Source of the DNA: an archaeon
Lineage (GTDB): Archaea > Micrarchaeota > Micrarchaeia > Norongarragalinales > SBBD01
DNA length: 14,046 nt
NCBI GenBank assembly: GCA_005239845.1
Contig: SBBD01000139.1
Coordinates: 1-14,046 of the forward strand
Reading direction: 5' to 3'
Translations under genes and position numbers: made by a program
The notes under the pieces: generated by a model
The model's database searches: none
What the model saw: the letters and a program-made list of their open reading frames with translations, nothing else
Told to the model about the DNA's origin: nothing
Shown: positions 7,306 through 13,457 of the stretch, in pieces
Numbering within the stretch: the stretch's first letter is position 1
Layout: every line of letters begins with the position of its first letter

Positions 7306-7313
7306 TTTAAATA
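7306..7313 (+). promoter_or_regulatory. TATA box of the AbiE-like cassette
   Basis: TTTAAATA, preceded by a purine/C-rich CGAAACC resembling a BRE element, lies 27-28 bp (centre) before the ATG at 7337. No Shine-Dalgarno sequence intervenes, which points to a leaderless transcript. Confidence 0.6.
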
Positions 7314-7315
7314 GA

Positions 7316-7338
7316 ATAGTTACCTATTGGGTAACTAT
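7316..7338. promoter_or_regulatory. Operator-like inverted repeat over the start of the AbiE-like cassette
   Basis: Arms ATAGTTACC (7316-7324) and GGTAACTAT (7330-7338) are perfect complements separated by TATTG. The repeat begins 2 bp after the TATA box and ends inside the ATG of the first gene. A bound dimer would block RNA polymerase. In the RNA, only the downstream part would be retained if transcription starts at the ATG. AbiEi antitoxins are known to repress their own operons by binding inverted repeats at the promoter, which makes the first gene product the likely ligand. Confidence 0.6.
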
Positions 7339-7927
7339 GATGGAGTTGCCGCCGTATGGGTTGAGGGCGTACGCGCTGCTGTATACGCGCCACGGCAGCC
7401 GCGGCGCGTTCCGGCAAAACGAGCTGGAATGGATGGTTTCCGAACCCATGCGAAAAAAGATTTTCGCGTTGCTGTTAAGGTCGGGCTGGCTGGTGAAGGA
7501 AAGCCGGGGAGAGTACCGGTGCGTGAAACCGGAAGAGGCCGTGAAGGGCTTGCTGGCCGTCCGGGTCCCGGCCGTATTGAAAGAGGCAAAATGGCCCTAC
7601 GCCTTGACCGGAATGTCGGCCATCGAGGTTTGGAGCGACTACGCGTACGTGCAGCGGAGCTTCGAACGCTCGCCCTATTTCGTGAAAGTCTTTAAAAAGG
7701 ATTTGAACAAGTGGCGCACATACTTGAATTCCCGGTCCATACCGAACTACGTTGGAAAAGGGAGCACCATCGGCGAGTTCGTGATATTGGAGCCGGTGGA
7801 GCGGCTGGCCCGCGTGGAAAAGGGCGGATGGAACGTCGAGCCGTTGCAGGAGGCCTTGCGCGAAGCGGAGGGGAATTACCTGTTCGCCTATGCCGCAGAA
7901 TACATCAGGAAAAAGTACGGGAACTGA
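7337..7927 (+). CDS. Putative winged-helix AbiEi-like antitoxin/transcriptional regulator
   Basis: The protein has 196 residues from the ATG at 7337 (MMELPPYGLRAYALLY; the next codon is also ATG). Residues ~1-75 are helical with a basic wing-like end (EPMRKKIFALLLRSGWLVKE, then RGEYRCVKPEEAV), fitting a winged helix-turn-helix. The C-terminal half starts with WPYALTGMSAIEVW and contains YFVKVFKKDLNKW, resembling the second domain of AbiEi-type antitoxins. The identity rests on three things: this layout, the nucleotidyltransferase gene one base downstream, and the inverted repeat at its own promoter. In known AbiE systems the antitoxin represses the operon and neutralises the toxin without a stable protein complex (type IV). 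An upstream in-frame ATG at 7244 lies before the TATA box and is rejected as the start. A stand-alone regulator is possible. Confidence 0.6.
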   Translation: MMELPPYGLRAYALLYTRHGSRGAFRQNELEWMVSEPMRKKIFALLLRSGWLVKESRGEYRCVKPEEAVKGLLAVRVPAVLKEAKWPYALTGMSAIEVWSDYAYVQRSFERSPYFVKVFKKDLNKWRTYLNSRSIPNYVGKGSTIGEFVILEPVERLARVEKGGWNVEPLQEALREAEGNYLFAYAAEYIRKKYGN

Positions 7928-7928
7928 C

Positions 7929-8630
7929 ATGGACCTGTTTTCCTTGAGGGAAATGGAGATTTTCGAGGGCCTCAGGCGCCTGACGGGAACCGAGTTCGTA
8001 GTCATCGGAGGGTATGCGGTAAACGCGTACGCTCCCCCGCGGTTTTCAGTGGATTGTGACGTGGTGGTGGAAAACGGGAAGCACGCGGAACGGATGGCGC
8101 ATCGTCTGGTGGAACGGGGCTTCAAAAACGCGGAGTCCGGAAAAACACCCGGACGGTACGGGGGCGCTTTCGTACGCATGGAGAAAACGTTGGGGAACGG
8201 CCTGAAGGCGAGCTTTGACCTACTGATTCGGGAAGTGTACGACCAGAGGACGAGGGCCCGCTTTTCCTTCCCATGGATCCATTCCCATTCTGCAAGAAGG
8301 GTTTTGAGGGGAAAGACGTTTCCAAGCCCGTTGGAGACCAGAATCGCGGATGCCGATGCGCTCGTCGTGATGAAGCTCGTGGCCTCGCGGAAAGCGGATT
8401 TGCGGGACGTGTTCATGCTCGCACCCCAAACGGAAACCAGGGAAAGTCGGGAGTTCGTTAGGAGGGAGGTAAGCCAAAGAACGGATTGGAAGGCGGCCAT
8501 CGCCCGGGCTTCAGAAACGATTCTTTCCAAGGAATTCAGGAAAAACGTGGAGGGCGTTTATGGCGGGGTGGACGAAAAGACGTTCCAGAGGCACGTCGAG
8601 GCGTTCCGAAAACTAGCGGCACTGGAATGA
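7929..8630 (+). CDS. Nucleotidyltransferase of the AbiEii/DUF6036-like type (putative toxin)
   Basis: The 233 residues start MDLFSLREMEIFEGL. The polymerase-beta-type nucleotidyltransferase signature is clear. G27-G28 in FVVIGGYAVNAYAPPRFSVD is followed by the metal-binding aspartates D42 and D44 (DCDVVV). A third acidic residue, D97, sits in LKASFDLLI. The later helix VVMKLVASRKADLRDVFML (~147-165) matches the K-x(n)-K/R-x-D-x-x-D motif IV typical of AbiEii-like proteins. Characterised toxins of this superfamily add nucleotides to tRNA acceptor ends or bind GTP; the substrate here is unknown. The ATG lies one base after the antitoxin stop (TGACATG), so translation is likely coupled. All apparent catalytic residues are present, suggesting a functional enzyme. 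A non-toxic housekeeping nucleotidyltransferase is the alternative. Confidence 0.75.
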   Translation: MDLFSLREMEIFEGLRRLTGTEFVVIGGYAVNAYAPPRFSVDCDVVVENGKHAERMAHRLVERGFKNAESGKTPGRYGGAFVRMEKTLGNGLKASFDLLIREVYDQRTRARFSFPWIHSHSARRVLRGKTFPSPLETRIADADALVVMKLVASRKADLRDVFMLAPQTETRESREFVRREVSQRTDWKAAIARASETILSKEFRKNVEGVYGGVDEKTFQRHVEAFRKLAALE

Positions 8631-8658
8631 AAAAATCCCGTCGTTGGAGAAACACAAA

Positions 8659-8678
8659 GTTTCGATAAACATCGAAAC
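8659..8678. repeat. Perfect hairpin sequence (8-bp stem, 4-nt loop)
   Basis: GTTTCGAT-AAAC-ATCGAAAC lies 28 bp after the nucleotidyltransferase stop. On plus it is followed by A-runs, not T-runs, so it is not a classical intrinsic terminator for that gene. On minus it comes just after the T-tracts following the small secreted-protein gene. Confidence 0.5.
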
Positions 8679-8681
8679 ATT

Positions 8682-8746
8682 AAAAAAAATAAGAAAACCC
8701 AATAAGGGATTAAGAAAAAATAATCGAAAAAGAAAAAGAGGTAAAA
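8682..8746 (-). terminator. Multiple T-tracts downstream of the small secreted-protein gene
   Basis: Read on minus, the 65 bases after the TGA contain runs of T5, T5, T6 and T8. This is the U-rich type of terminator expected in archaea, and the densest such stretch in the window. Confidence 0.55.
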
Positions 8747-9034
8747 TCAGTAAAGCGGGTCTCCAATGGAGGCGCGCAAGCTTCCCGATTGCATTCCAAA
8801 GGAAATCTTTTGCCGATAATCGGAAGCGTATTGCCCTGAGAAGGAAACCTTTTTCTTATATGGAATGGTTTCTCCGCCGAAATAAATCCCTGACGCGACA
8901 TCACCGATTCCTCCCCCTGAAGTCAGGACGGGATTCGGATAGGAGTCCATACCGCCATTGGGATATGAATTGACTCCCCAAATTAACCCAAATAATCCGA
9001 ATGCCAACGCCAAACCCAAAACCAGTTTTCGCAT
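8747..9034 (-). CDS. Small secreted protein of unknown function
   Basis: The protein has 95 residues from the ATG at 9034. A signal peptide (MRKLVLGLALAFGLFGLIWG) leads into a short mature region rich in Gly, Ser and Tyr. SYPN occurs twice (NSYPNGGMDSYPNP), followed by a GGGIGDVASGIYFGG stretch and a basic, strand-like YKKKVSFSGQYASDYRQK. There are no cysteines in the mature part. I recognise no family. The start is chosen because GGTGAT lies 3 nt upstream and the signal peptide begins there; the frame is open further upstream but without signal-like residues. A GTTTTAAT box (9080-9086, complement) would give a leader of about 20 nt. The gene and its flanks are much more AT-rich than the neighbours, which may indicate a recent or fast-evolving locus. 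Confidence 0.6.
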   Translation of the reverse strand: MRKLVLGLALAFGLFGLIWGVNSYPNGGMDSYPNPVLTSGGGIGDVASGIYFGGETIPYKKKVSFSGQYASDYRQKISFGMQSGSLRASIGDPLY

Positions 9035-9141
9035 GCCATCACCCACGCCGTTGATGAAAAGGCCTAGGCAGGGGGGGGAATTAAAACATATCGATTCGCT
9101 GGAAAAACAAAACCGAAAGGCTTCTTGCAACCCCAAAACCC

Positions 9142-9149
9142 TTTTATTG
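9142..9149 (+). promoter_or_regulatory. TATA box for the glycosyltransferase gene
   Basis: TTTTATTG lies about 26 bp (centre) before the ATG at 9172 and there is no Shine-Dalgarno sequence between them. This is the spacing of a leaderless archaeal transcript. Confidence 0.5.
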
Positions 9150-9171
9150 CCCTCAATCCAAACCACCTCCT

Positions 9172-10224
9172 ATGCACGTCGCCTGGTTTTCGGACACGTT
9201 CGAGCAAAACAACGGCGTCTCCGTCTACTTGCATGAAACGCTTCCCCTGCTCTCCAAAAAAATTTCCGTCAAGCTGTACACCGGAAGGGTGCTGCACCCT
9301 TACCCTTATCCCGTGCAGACGCTTCCTCATTTGGAAGACCCCTTGCTCCCAGACTACGACATCGTCCTGCCTCCCGGAGACCCCATTCCCGCGGACGTGG
9401 TGCACGCCCACTCGCAGTACACGTTAGGGGTTTACGCGGCGCGGTTTCCAGGCCCCCGCGTCATTACCGCGCACTTTGTTCCCTATCACTTTCTTGAATT
9501 TTTTTTCGGGAGCAAGCAGCCCGAGTTCCTGAGCGACTACGTGTGGAAGTACGAGACGTGGCTATTGAACCAGTTCAACCGCGTCATCTGCCAGACGCAC
9601 GCGGGCGCAAAATTGTTTAAGAAAGAAGGCCTCACGAGTAGAGTGGAAGTCATTGCGAACGGCATCAACTTGGAAAAGTATAAACGCGTGTCGGGCGCGA
9701 GATTCCGCAAGAAATACGGGTTCAGGAAACCGTTCGCCTTGTTTATTGGGAGGCTGGACGCCAGCAAGAGGCCGGAATGGATATTGCAAACGGCAGGGAA
9801 CTTGCCCGAATTGGACTTCCTCATATCGGGAAAAGGATTGATGGAGGACGAGCTGCGGAAACAGGCGCCTTCCAACGTAAAATTTCTTGGAAAGCTGCCG
9901 CGAGAGGATTTACTGGACTGTTATGCGGCCGCGAGCGTTCTCTTAATGCCTTCCGCCATAGAGACGGAAGGGCTCGTGGCGCAGGAGGCCATGGCTTGCG
10001 GGACCCCCGTCTTCATCTCGGATTTGGAGGTGCTGCAAGAGGTCGTGGGGAAGTCGGGCGTGGTCTGCCGTTCTTCCGAGGAAATGGCGGAAAAGCTCGC
10101 ACAGTTCATGGACCAAAAGAGGAAGCAAAAGGAATTGCATGCCTTGGCCCTTCAAGAGATCAAGAAGCGCGACATCAGCCTCTCCATCGAAAAGCTCGTC
10201 AAACTTTACAGGAACCTGGTGTAA
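9172..10224 (+). CDS. GT4-family (GT-B fold) glycosyltransferase
   Basis: This 350-residue cytoplasmic enzyme transfers a sugar from a nucleotide-sugar donor. The N-terminal acceptor domain begins MHVAWFSDTFEQNNGVSVYL and holds the typical VVHAHSQY (~77-83) and a THAGAKLFKKEG segment. The donor domain starts around residue 185 with FALFIGRLDASKRPE (R194, K199 are the usual phosphate-contact residues). It includes the EX7E motif E264-E272 in ETEGLVAQEAMACGTPV. Length is typical of the family. Archaeal relatives make glycolipid headgroups, surface glycans or N-glycans; the acceptor cannot be read here. The sequon-rich and secreted proteins nearby make a glycan role plausible but do not prove it. 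The gene appears leaderless. It is followed 7 bp later by DUF424, so it may head an operon reaching the AlkD-like gene. Confidence 0.9.
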   Translation: MHVAWFSDTFEQNNGVSVYLHETLPLLSKKISVKLYTGRVLHPYPYPVQTLPHLEDPLLPDYDIVLPPGDPIPADVVHAHSQYTLGVYAARFPGPRVITAHFVPYHFLEFFFGSKQPEFLSDYVWKYETWLLNQFNRVICQTHAGAKLFKKEGLTSRVEVIANGINLEKYKRVSGARFRKKYGFRKPFALFIGRLDASKRPEWILQTAGNLPELDFLISGKGLMEDELRKQAPSNVKFLGKLPREDLLDCYAAASVLLMPSAIETEGLVAQEAMACGTPVFISDLEVLQEVVGKSGVVCRSSEEMAEKLAQFMDQKRKQKELHALALQEIKKRDISLSIEKLVKLYRNLV

Positions 10225-10231
10225 GCAAGAC

Positions 10232-10552
10232 ATGTTTGCCAAAACGCACGAGAAGCACCTTTTTCAAGAAGGAAGGGAGACCGTGCGGTACATCACGGCG
10301 CTCTGCGACGCGAACTTACTGGGAAGCGCGTTCGAGGAAGGCGACCTCGTTTTGGATTTGAAGACGTTCCGCGCCTTCTACGAGGGAAAGAAAGTGTCGA
10401 AAAAGGAGGCGGAAGCGTTGCTGAAGAATGCAAAGAACGTGAACGTGGTGGGAAAAAAGAGCGTGGCGCTCGCGCTCAAGGTACTGAAGGTGCCTTCGGC
10501 TTCCGTAAAAAAAATCGCTGGCGTCCCCCACTTGCAGGTCTACTACGTGTGA
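10232..10552 (+). CDS. DUF424 family protein
   Basis: This 106-residue protein has the recognisable archaeal DUF424 (COG2412) pattern. It begins MFAKTHEKHLFQEG and continues with a cysteine-containing ALCDANLLGSAFEEGDLVLDL. A FYEGKKVSKKEAEALLKNAK helix comes next, followed by NVVGKKSVALAL and the C-terminal GVPHLQVYYV. The proteins are small, soluble and widespread in archaea, with no established function; no catalytic site is evident. It starts 7 bp after the glycosyltransferase stop and ends 5 bp before the Cdd1-like gene, so cotranscription is likely. No clear ribosome site is visible, and coupling with the upstream gene may provide initiation. Confidence 0.85.
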   Translation: MFAKTHEKHLFQEGRETVRYITALCDANLLGSAFEEGDLVLDLKTFRAFYEGKKVSKKEAEALLKNAKNVNVVGKKSVALALKVLKVPSASVKKIAGVPHLQVYYV

Positions 10553-10557
10553 CAACC

Positions 10558-10830
10558 ATGCGAAAAGAAGCCAAAGCGCTACAGGCACTCCCAGGCGTAG
10601 GGAAAAAAGTGGCGCAGGACCTCCGGAGCCTGGGAATAACTACACCCCAACAATTATCCGGAAGGAGCCCAGGAGAACTGTATCAAATTCTGCGGAAGCG
10701 AAACGGCGGAACATTGGACCGGTGCATGCTCTATACGCTGCGTTGCGCCACGTATTGCGCCTCGCACCCCAAGGCTTCCAAACGCAAGAAAAAGTGGTGG
10801 AATTGGAAAGGCCAAACGCGAGGAAAATAA
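10558..10830 (+). CDS. Helix-hairpin-helix protein of the Cdd1/'pathogenicity locus' family
   Basis: The 90 residues begin MRKEAKALQALPGVGKKVAQDL. This is a helix-hairpin-helix DNA-binding unit (LPGVGKKVA, ~11-19). The family features then follow in order: LGITTPQQLSGRSPGELY (~25-42), GTLDRCMLYTLRCATY (~51-66, with the conserved D-R-C and R-C) and a terminal WWNWKG (~80-85). Family members (PF11731 type) are short and often encoded near repair or mobile functions, and their biochemistry is not established. The cysteines at 56, 63 and 67 could bind metal. It begins 5 bp after DUF424 and its 3' end probably overlaps the start of the AlkD-like gene, so all three are likely expressed together. 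An in-frame GTG nine bases upstream is a weaker start. Confidence 0.8.
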   Translation: MRKEAKALQALPGVGKKVAQDLRSLGITTPQQLSGRSPGELYQILRKRNGGTLDRCMLYTLRCATYCASHPKASKRKKKWWNWKGQTRGK

Positions 10831-11564
10831 TCGCCAAGCTCCAACGGATGCGGAACCCGAGAAACATTGTGGGCATGGCTCGGTTCGGCATCAGCTCCAA
10901 AAACACGCTAGGCATTCCGACACCCATTCTCCGCAGCATGGCCAAAAAGATAGGGAAAAACCACGAGCTAGCACTACAACTTTGGAATACGGGAATACAC
11001 GAAGCTCGCCTTCTCGCTTGCTTTATCGACGATCCCGCAGCCGTAAGCGAAAAGCAGATGGAGGCGTGGGTCCGCGATTTCGACTCGTGGGACATCGTGG
11101 ATCAGTGCTGCAGCAACCTGTTTGACAGGACGCCTTTCGCTTACGAGAAAGCGTTCGCGTGGAGCAAGCGTAAGGAAGAGTTCGTGAAGCGCTCGGGGTT
11201 CGTGCTCATGGCCGCGCTTTCCGTGCATGACAAGGAGGCGAGCCATGCGCAAATGGAACGGTTCTTTCCCATCATGGAAAGAGAAGCGCACGACGAGCGC
11301 AACTTCGTGAGAAAAGCCGTGAACTGGGCGTTGCGGCAAATCGGGAAAAGGAATATAGCGTTAAACAAGAAGGCCGTCCAGACTGCAAGACGAATCCAAC
11401 AACAGAACTCGAAGAGCGCCCAGTGGATTGCCGCGGATGCCTTAAGGGAGTTGGAGAGCAAAGCCGTGCAACAACGGCTTCAAGAAAGGAAAAGGCAAAC
11501 GCCCCAAACAGGACAGGCAAAGAAGGGACAGGTAGCGCCGCTTAGGGAACGACTTCAATCATAA
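10794..11564 (+). CDS. AlkD-like DNA-alkylation repair protein (HEAT-repeat DNA glycosylase family)
   Basis: From GTG 10794 this gives 256 residues. The order of segments is that of the PF08713 family: NPRNIVGMARFGI, a LGIPTPILRSMAKKI helix, LALQLWNTGIHEARLLA, then FDSWDIVDQCCSNLFDRTPF and VRKAVNWALRQIGKRN. W99 and D103 in SWDIVDQ have the four-residue spacing of the AlkD residues that contact the damaged site. AlkD removes bulky or cationic alkylated purines without flipping the base. The start is uncertain: GTG 10794 or 10797, or TTG 10803. The in-frame ATG at 10848 would cut off the first helix, and one at 10722 lies deep in the upstream gene. A Lys/Gln-rich tail (~225-256) exceeds the HEAT domain. 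Its last 23 bp overlap the convergent JAMM gene. Confidence 0.85.
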   Translation: MVELERPNARKIIAKLQRMRNPRNIVGMARFGISSKNTLGIPTPILRSMAKKIGKNHELALQLWNTGIHEARLLACFIDDPAAVSEKQMEAWVRDFDSWDIVDQCCSNLFDRTPFAYEKAFAWSKRKEEFVKRSGFVLMAALSVHDKEASHAQMERFFPIMEREAHDERNFVRKAVNWALRQIGKRNIALNKKAVQTARRIQQQNSKSAQWIAADALRELESKAVQQRLQERKRQTPQTGQAKKGQVAPLRERLQS

Positions 11565-11916
11565 CTCTTTTTCCTTTGTTGTCATAGCACGCGACGTCCT
11601 GCAATCGATAGGGATAGCCGGAAATGAAGTGCCATTTTCCCCTCGAGGAAAAGAACCGCACGTCCTGCTTGGAGGGCAAGAGAACGCCGTTCGGGTGCGA
11701 GTGCAGCGTGGCCACCAGGGAGGGGTCCAGGGGCAAGTGGATTTCCGAAAACGAGGAATGGGCGCGTCCGTATTCCGCGAGGGGGGCAAGCATCAGCTCT
11801 TCCAAAACCCCATTTTTTTCTCGGAATAAGCCAATAAACTCGTGCGGGTACACGTTGCGGCACGCGAGGAGGGCGCTCTGCAAGGCAGGGAGGCGGATGC
11901 GTACCAAGCGATACAC
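11542..11916 (-). CDS. JAMM/MPN+ metalloprotease (archaeal Rpn11-like)
   Basis: This 124-residue zinc isopeptidase fold is complete for a minimal JAMM domain. The zinc and catalytic set is intact: E26 in YPHEFIGLF, then H72-S-H74-P with S82 and D85 in HSHPNGVLLPSKQD. This is exactly the HxHx7Sx2D spacing. Archaeal JAMM proteins of this size remove ubiquitin-like SAMP modifiers or process their precursors; no SAMP gene is visible here. The first possible start is GTG 11916. TTG 11907 has AAAGGTG at a proper distance (about 6 nt) and may be the true start, giving 121 residues. The gene overlaps the AlkD-like gene tail to tail by 23 bp and is head to head with the DHH gene, 30 bp apart. Confidence 0.88.
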   Translation of the reverse strand: MYRLVRIRLPALQSALLACRNVYPHEFIGLFREKNGVLEELMLAPLAEYGRAHSSFSEIHLPLDPSLVATLHSHPNGVLLPSKQDVRFFSSRGKWHFISGYPYRLQDVACYDNKGKRVMIEVVP

Positions 11917-11917
11917 C

Positions 11918-11964
11918 TTTTAATAAAACGAAACACTTCTTTTTCCATGCGCCTGACTTTAAAG
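11918..11964. promoter_or_regulatory. Overlapping divergent promoters of the JAMM and DHH genes
   Basis: For the DHH gene TTTTAATAAAA (11918-11928) lies 24 bp (centre) before the ATG at 11947 with no ribosome site, suggesting a leaderless mRNA. For the JAMM gene a palindromic CTTTAAAG (11957-11964) inside the first codons of the DHH gene would start transcription near 11935. That gives a leader carrying AAAGGTG. The two transcripts would therefore overlap at their 5' ends. Confidence 0.4.
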
Positions 11965-12936
11965 CAGTTGCTTGGAAAGCTGAAGGGATTGAAAGGCCAT
12001 ACGCTGGTAACGGGGCACTCGTTGGCGGACATGGACGCGGTGGCTTCCTCCGTCGTGCTCGCCAGCTTCCTCCCAAACGCCGAACCGTTCCTCATCGATC
12101 GCATGCGTTCTTCCGCGAAAAATGTGTTGGAAAAATCGGGCATGCTGCCCTCTCTTGAAAACCGAACGAAATTGCTTTCCACGTTTCAAAATCTTGTTTT
12201 GGCGGATGTGAGCAACGCAGACATGCTCGGCCCGTTCGCGGAAAGGCTGCGTTCCTTCAGGGAAATCCTCTGCATCGACCACCACGAGCACAATCGCGCA
12301 CTTGCCGTACCGACGTACGTGGACGCGACGCGCACGAGCTGCAGCGAAGTCATTTTCGAAATCAGCAAAGGAATGAGGAAGAAGCTGAATGCAACGCAAG
12401 CCGCCTTGCTGGCCTGCGGCTTATTGGAGGATTCCGCGCTGCTCAAGAGCGCGAACACGAAAACCATCAAAGCGTTGTCGGAATTGCTGCAGCTAAGTAA
12501 ACGGGAGCTTCCGGAGCTGGTTTCATGGCTCGTGCAGGCGCCTTCCGCGAACGAAAGAGAGGAAGCGCTGAAAGCACTTCAACAAACGAGGATTGAACGG
12601 ATAGGCGAAACGCTTCTCGCCGTTTCTCAAACTCCTGCCTTCGAGAGCCGCGTGGCCGCGCTCTTGGTGCAAACGGGGGCGGATTTCGCGCTGGCCTACA
12701 ACCCAAAGCAAGGAAAAATAAGCGTGCTCAAGGACCGCAACCCCGCCCTCAAGAAACTGCACGTGGGAAAAGCGGTCGAGCGCGTCGCCAACCAGTTCAA
12801 CGGGTCGGGAGGAGGCCACGAATTCATAGGAGGCCTGCGCGTCCCACCTTCAAGAACGAGCGCGGCGGTGGAACTCTTGCTTTCCGCGGCGCGAAAGAAA
12901 CTGGAGCCGAAACTGCAGGCGCACCGGAAGAGCTAG
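11947..12936 (+). CDS. DHH/DHHA1 phosphoesterase (NrnA/RecJ-like superfamily)
   Basis: This 329-residue soluble protein has a full set of DHH motifs. H24, D28 and D30 lie in TGHSLADMDAVASS (motif I). D87 lies in LVLADVSNADM (motif II). D111-H112-H113 lie in CIDHHEHN (motif III), and E161-D162 follow GLL (motif IV position). The C-terminal DHHA1 domain carries the substrate-binding GSGGGHEFIGG (G286-H290 region). Such stand-alone DHH-DHHA1 proteins are manganese-dependent nano-RNases, pAp phosphatases or single-strand exonucleases. The length and absence of CBS or OB domains fit an NrnA-like enzyme better than a full RecJ. The usual motif IV residue is Asp in a DT pair; here ED occupies the place, so position 162 is the likely metal ligand. 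The ATG is probably at the transcript start. Confidence 0.87.
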   Translation: MRLTLKQLLGKLKGLKGHTLVTGHSLADMDAVASSVVLASFLPNAEPFLIDRMRSSAKNVLEKSGMLPSLENRTKLLSTFQNLVLADVSNADMLGPFAERLRSFREILCIDHHEHNRALAVPTYVDATRTSCSEVIFEISKGMRKKLNATQAALLACGLLEDSALLKSANTKTIKALSELLQLSKRELPELVSWLVQAPSANEREEALKALQQTRIERIGETLLAVSQTPAFESRVAALLVQTGADFALAYNPKQGKISVLKDRNPALKKLHVGKAVERVANQFNGSGGGHEFIGGLRVPPSRTSAAVELLLSAARKKLEPKLQAHRKS

Positions 12937-13082
12937 CCTCCCGGGAGAGCCGCAAGGAACGCCGCAGACGTGGCAGAAAACGCGCCGAGCTTCAAGTGCA
13001 GCAAGAAGAGGGGGGCGTGCGAGCAATCAACGCGTTTCGCAGTTAGGACGACAGCTTCACGTCTACAAAGTCCCTATGAGGG
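12937..13082. other. Gap between the DHH gene and a convergent small gene
   Basis: These 146 bases begin with a CTCCCGGGAG palindrome just after the DHH stop and end with CCCTATGAGGG just before the 111-residue gene's stop. I see no tRNA, no C/D-box pair and no T-tract terminator. All plus frames are partly open, but none has a convincing start or a family signature. Confidence 0.5.
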
Positions 13083-13418
13083 TCATCGGACGAATGGGTC
13101 CGCTCCTTTTGTAACTCCTAAGAGCGACCGGGCATCCGATTGCTGCTCACCCTGCTTCCGTTGCTCTTGCCGTTTTAACCCGTCCGACTCCAAGGCCTCG
13201 AACGCATAGTGCTGCAATACGTTGGCGAGCTTCAGGGCGTCCGCGGGATACATATAGACGGCTTCGCTGCTGGACGCGTCTACTCCATCCTTTCTCAAGC
13301 GGAGGGAGACTTTGGATACCTGCCACTTGCCTTCCTTTTCCTGCCCTTCCCAAAGACTTACGTCGAGCGAGCGCTTCGCGTAGGGCAACGCGAACCACAC
13401 GCTTTTCCTCGGCTTCAT
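13083..13418 (-). CDS. Unrecognised small soluble protein downstream of radA
   Basis: The protein has 111 residues from the ATG at 13418 (MKPRKSVWFALPYAKRSLDV), chosen because GAGGTGG stands 6 nt upstream. An in-frame GTG at 13433 lies before that site. The first half is strand-like and basic-aromatic, including KWQVSKVSLRLRKDGVD. The middle YMYPADALKLANVLQHYAFEAL looks like a single amphipathic helix. The tail is polar and Gln/Arg-rich. There are no cysteines, membrane segments or signal peptide. A small sheet followed by one helix and a charged tail suggests a nucleic-acid-binding or adaptor protein, but I recognise no family. It follows radA by 56 bp on the same strand. A T7 run in that gap could end the radA transcript or serve as an AT-rich promoter element. 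Confidence 0.6.
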   Translation of the reverse strand: MKPRKSVWFALPYAKRSLDVSLWEGQEKEGKWQVSKVSLRLRKDGVDASSSEAVYMYPADALKLANVLQHYAFEALESDGLKRQEQRKQGEQQSDARSLLGVTKGADPFVR

Positions 13419-13450
13419 GCTTACCCACCTCACGAAGCCTCCACCGGTTC

Positions 13451-13457
13451 AAAAAAA
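13451..13457 (-). terminator. T7 run after radA
   Basis: On minus CATTTTTTTG lies about 18 nt after the radA TAA. It is the only T-tract between radA and the small downstream gene and could act as a weak terminator. Confidence 0.3.

Noticed and set aside
7475..8530. Long (351-codon) minus-strand open frame opposite the AbiE-like genes
   Set aside because: It is antisense to two genes with clear domain logic, its translation has no recognisable motif, and it crosses both genes. GC-rich third positions produce such frames.
8659..8678. Intrinsic terminator for the nucleotidyltransferase gene
   Set aside because: The hairpin is not followed by a T-run on the plus strand; the T-tracts are on the opposite strand.
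12970..13209. 79-residue plus-strand frame with several cysteines after the DHH gene
   Set aside because: It needs a GTG start without a well-placed ribosome site, overlaps the opposite-strand 111-residue gene, and its cysteines do not form a zinc-finger spacing.
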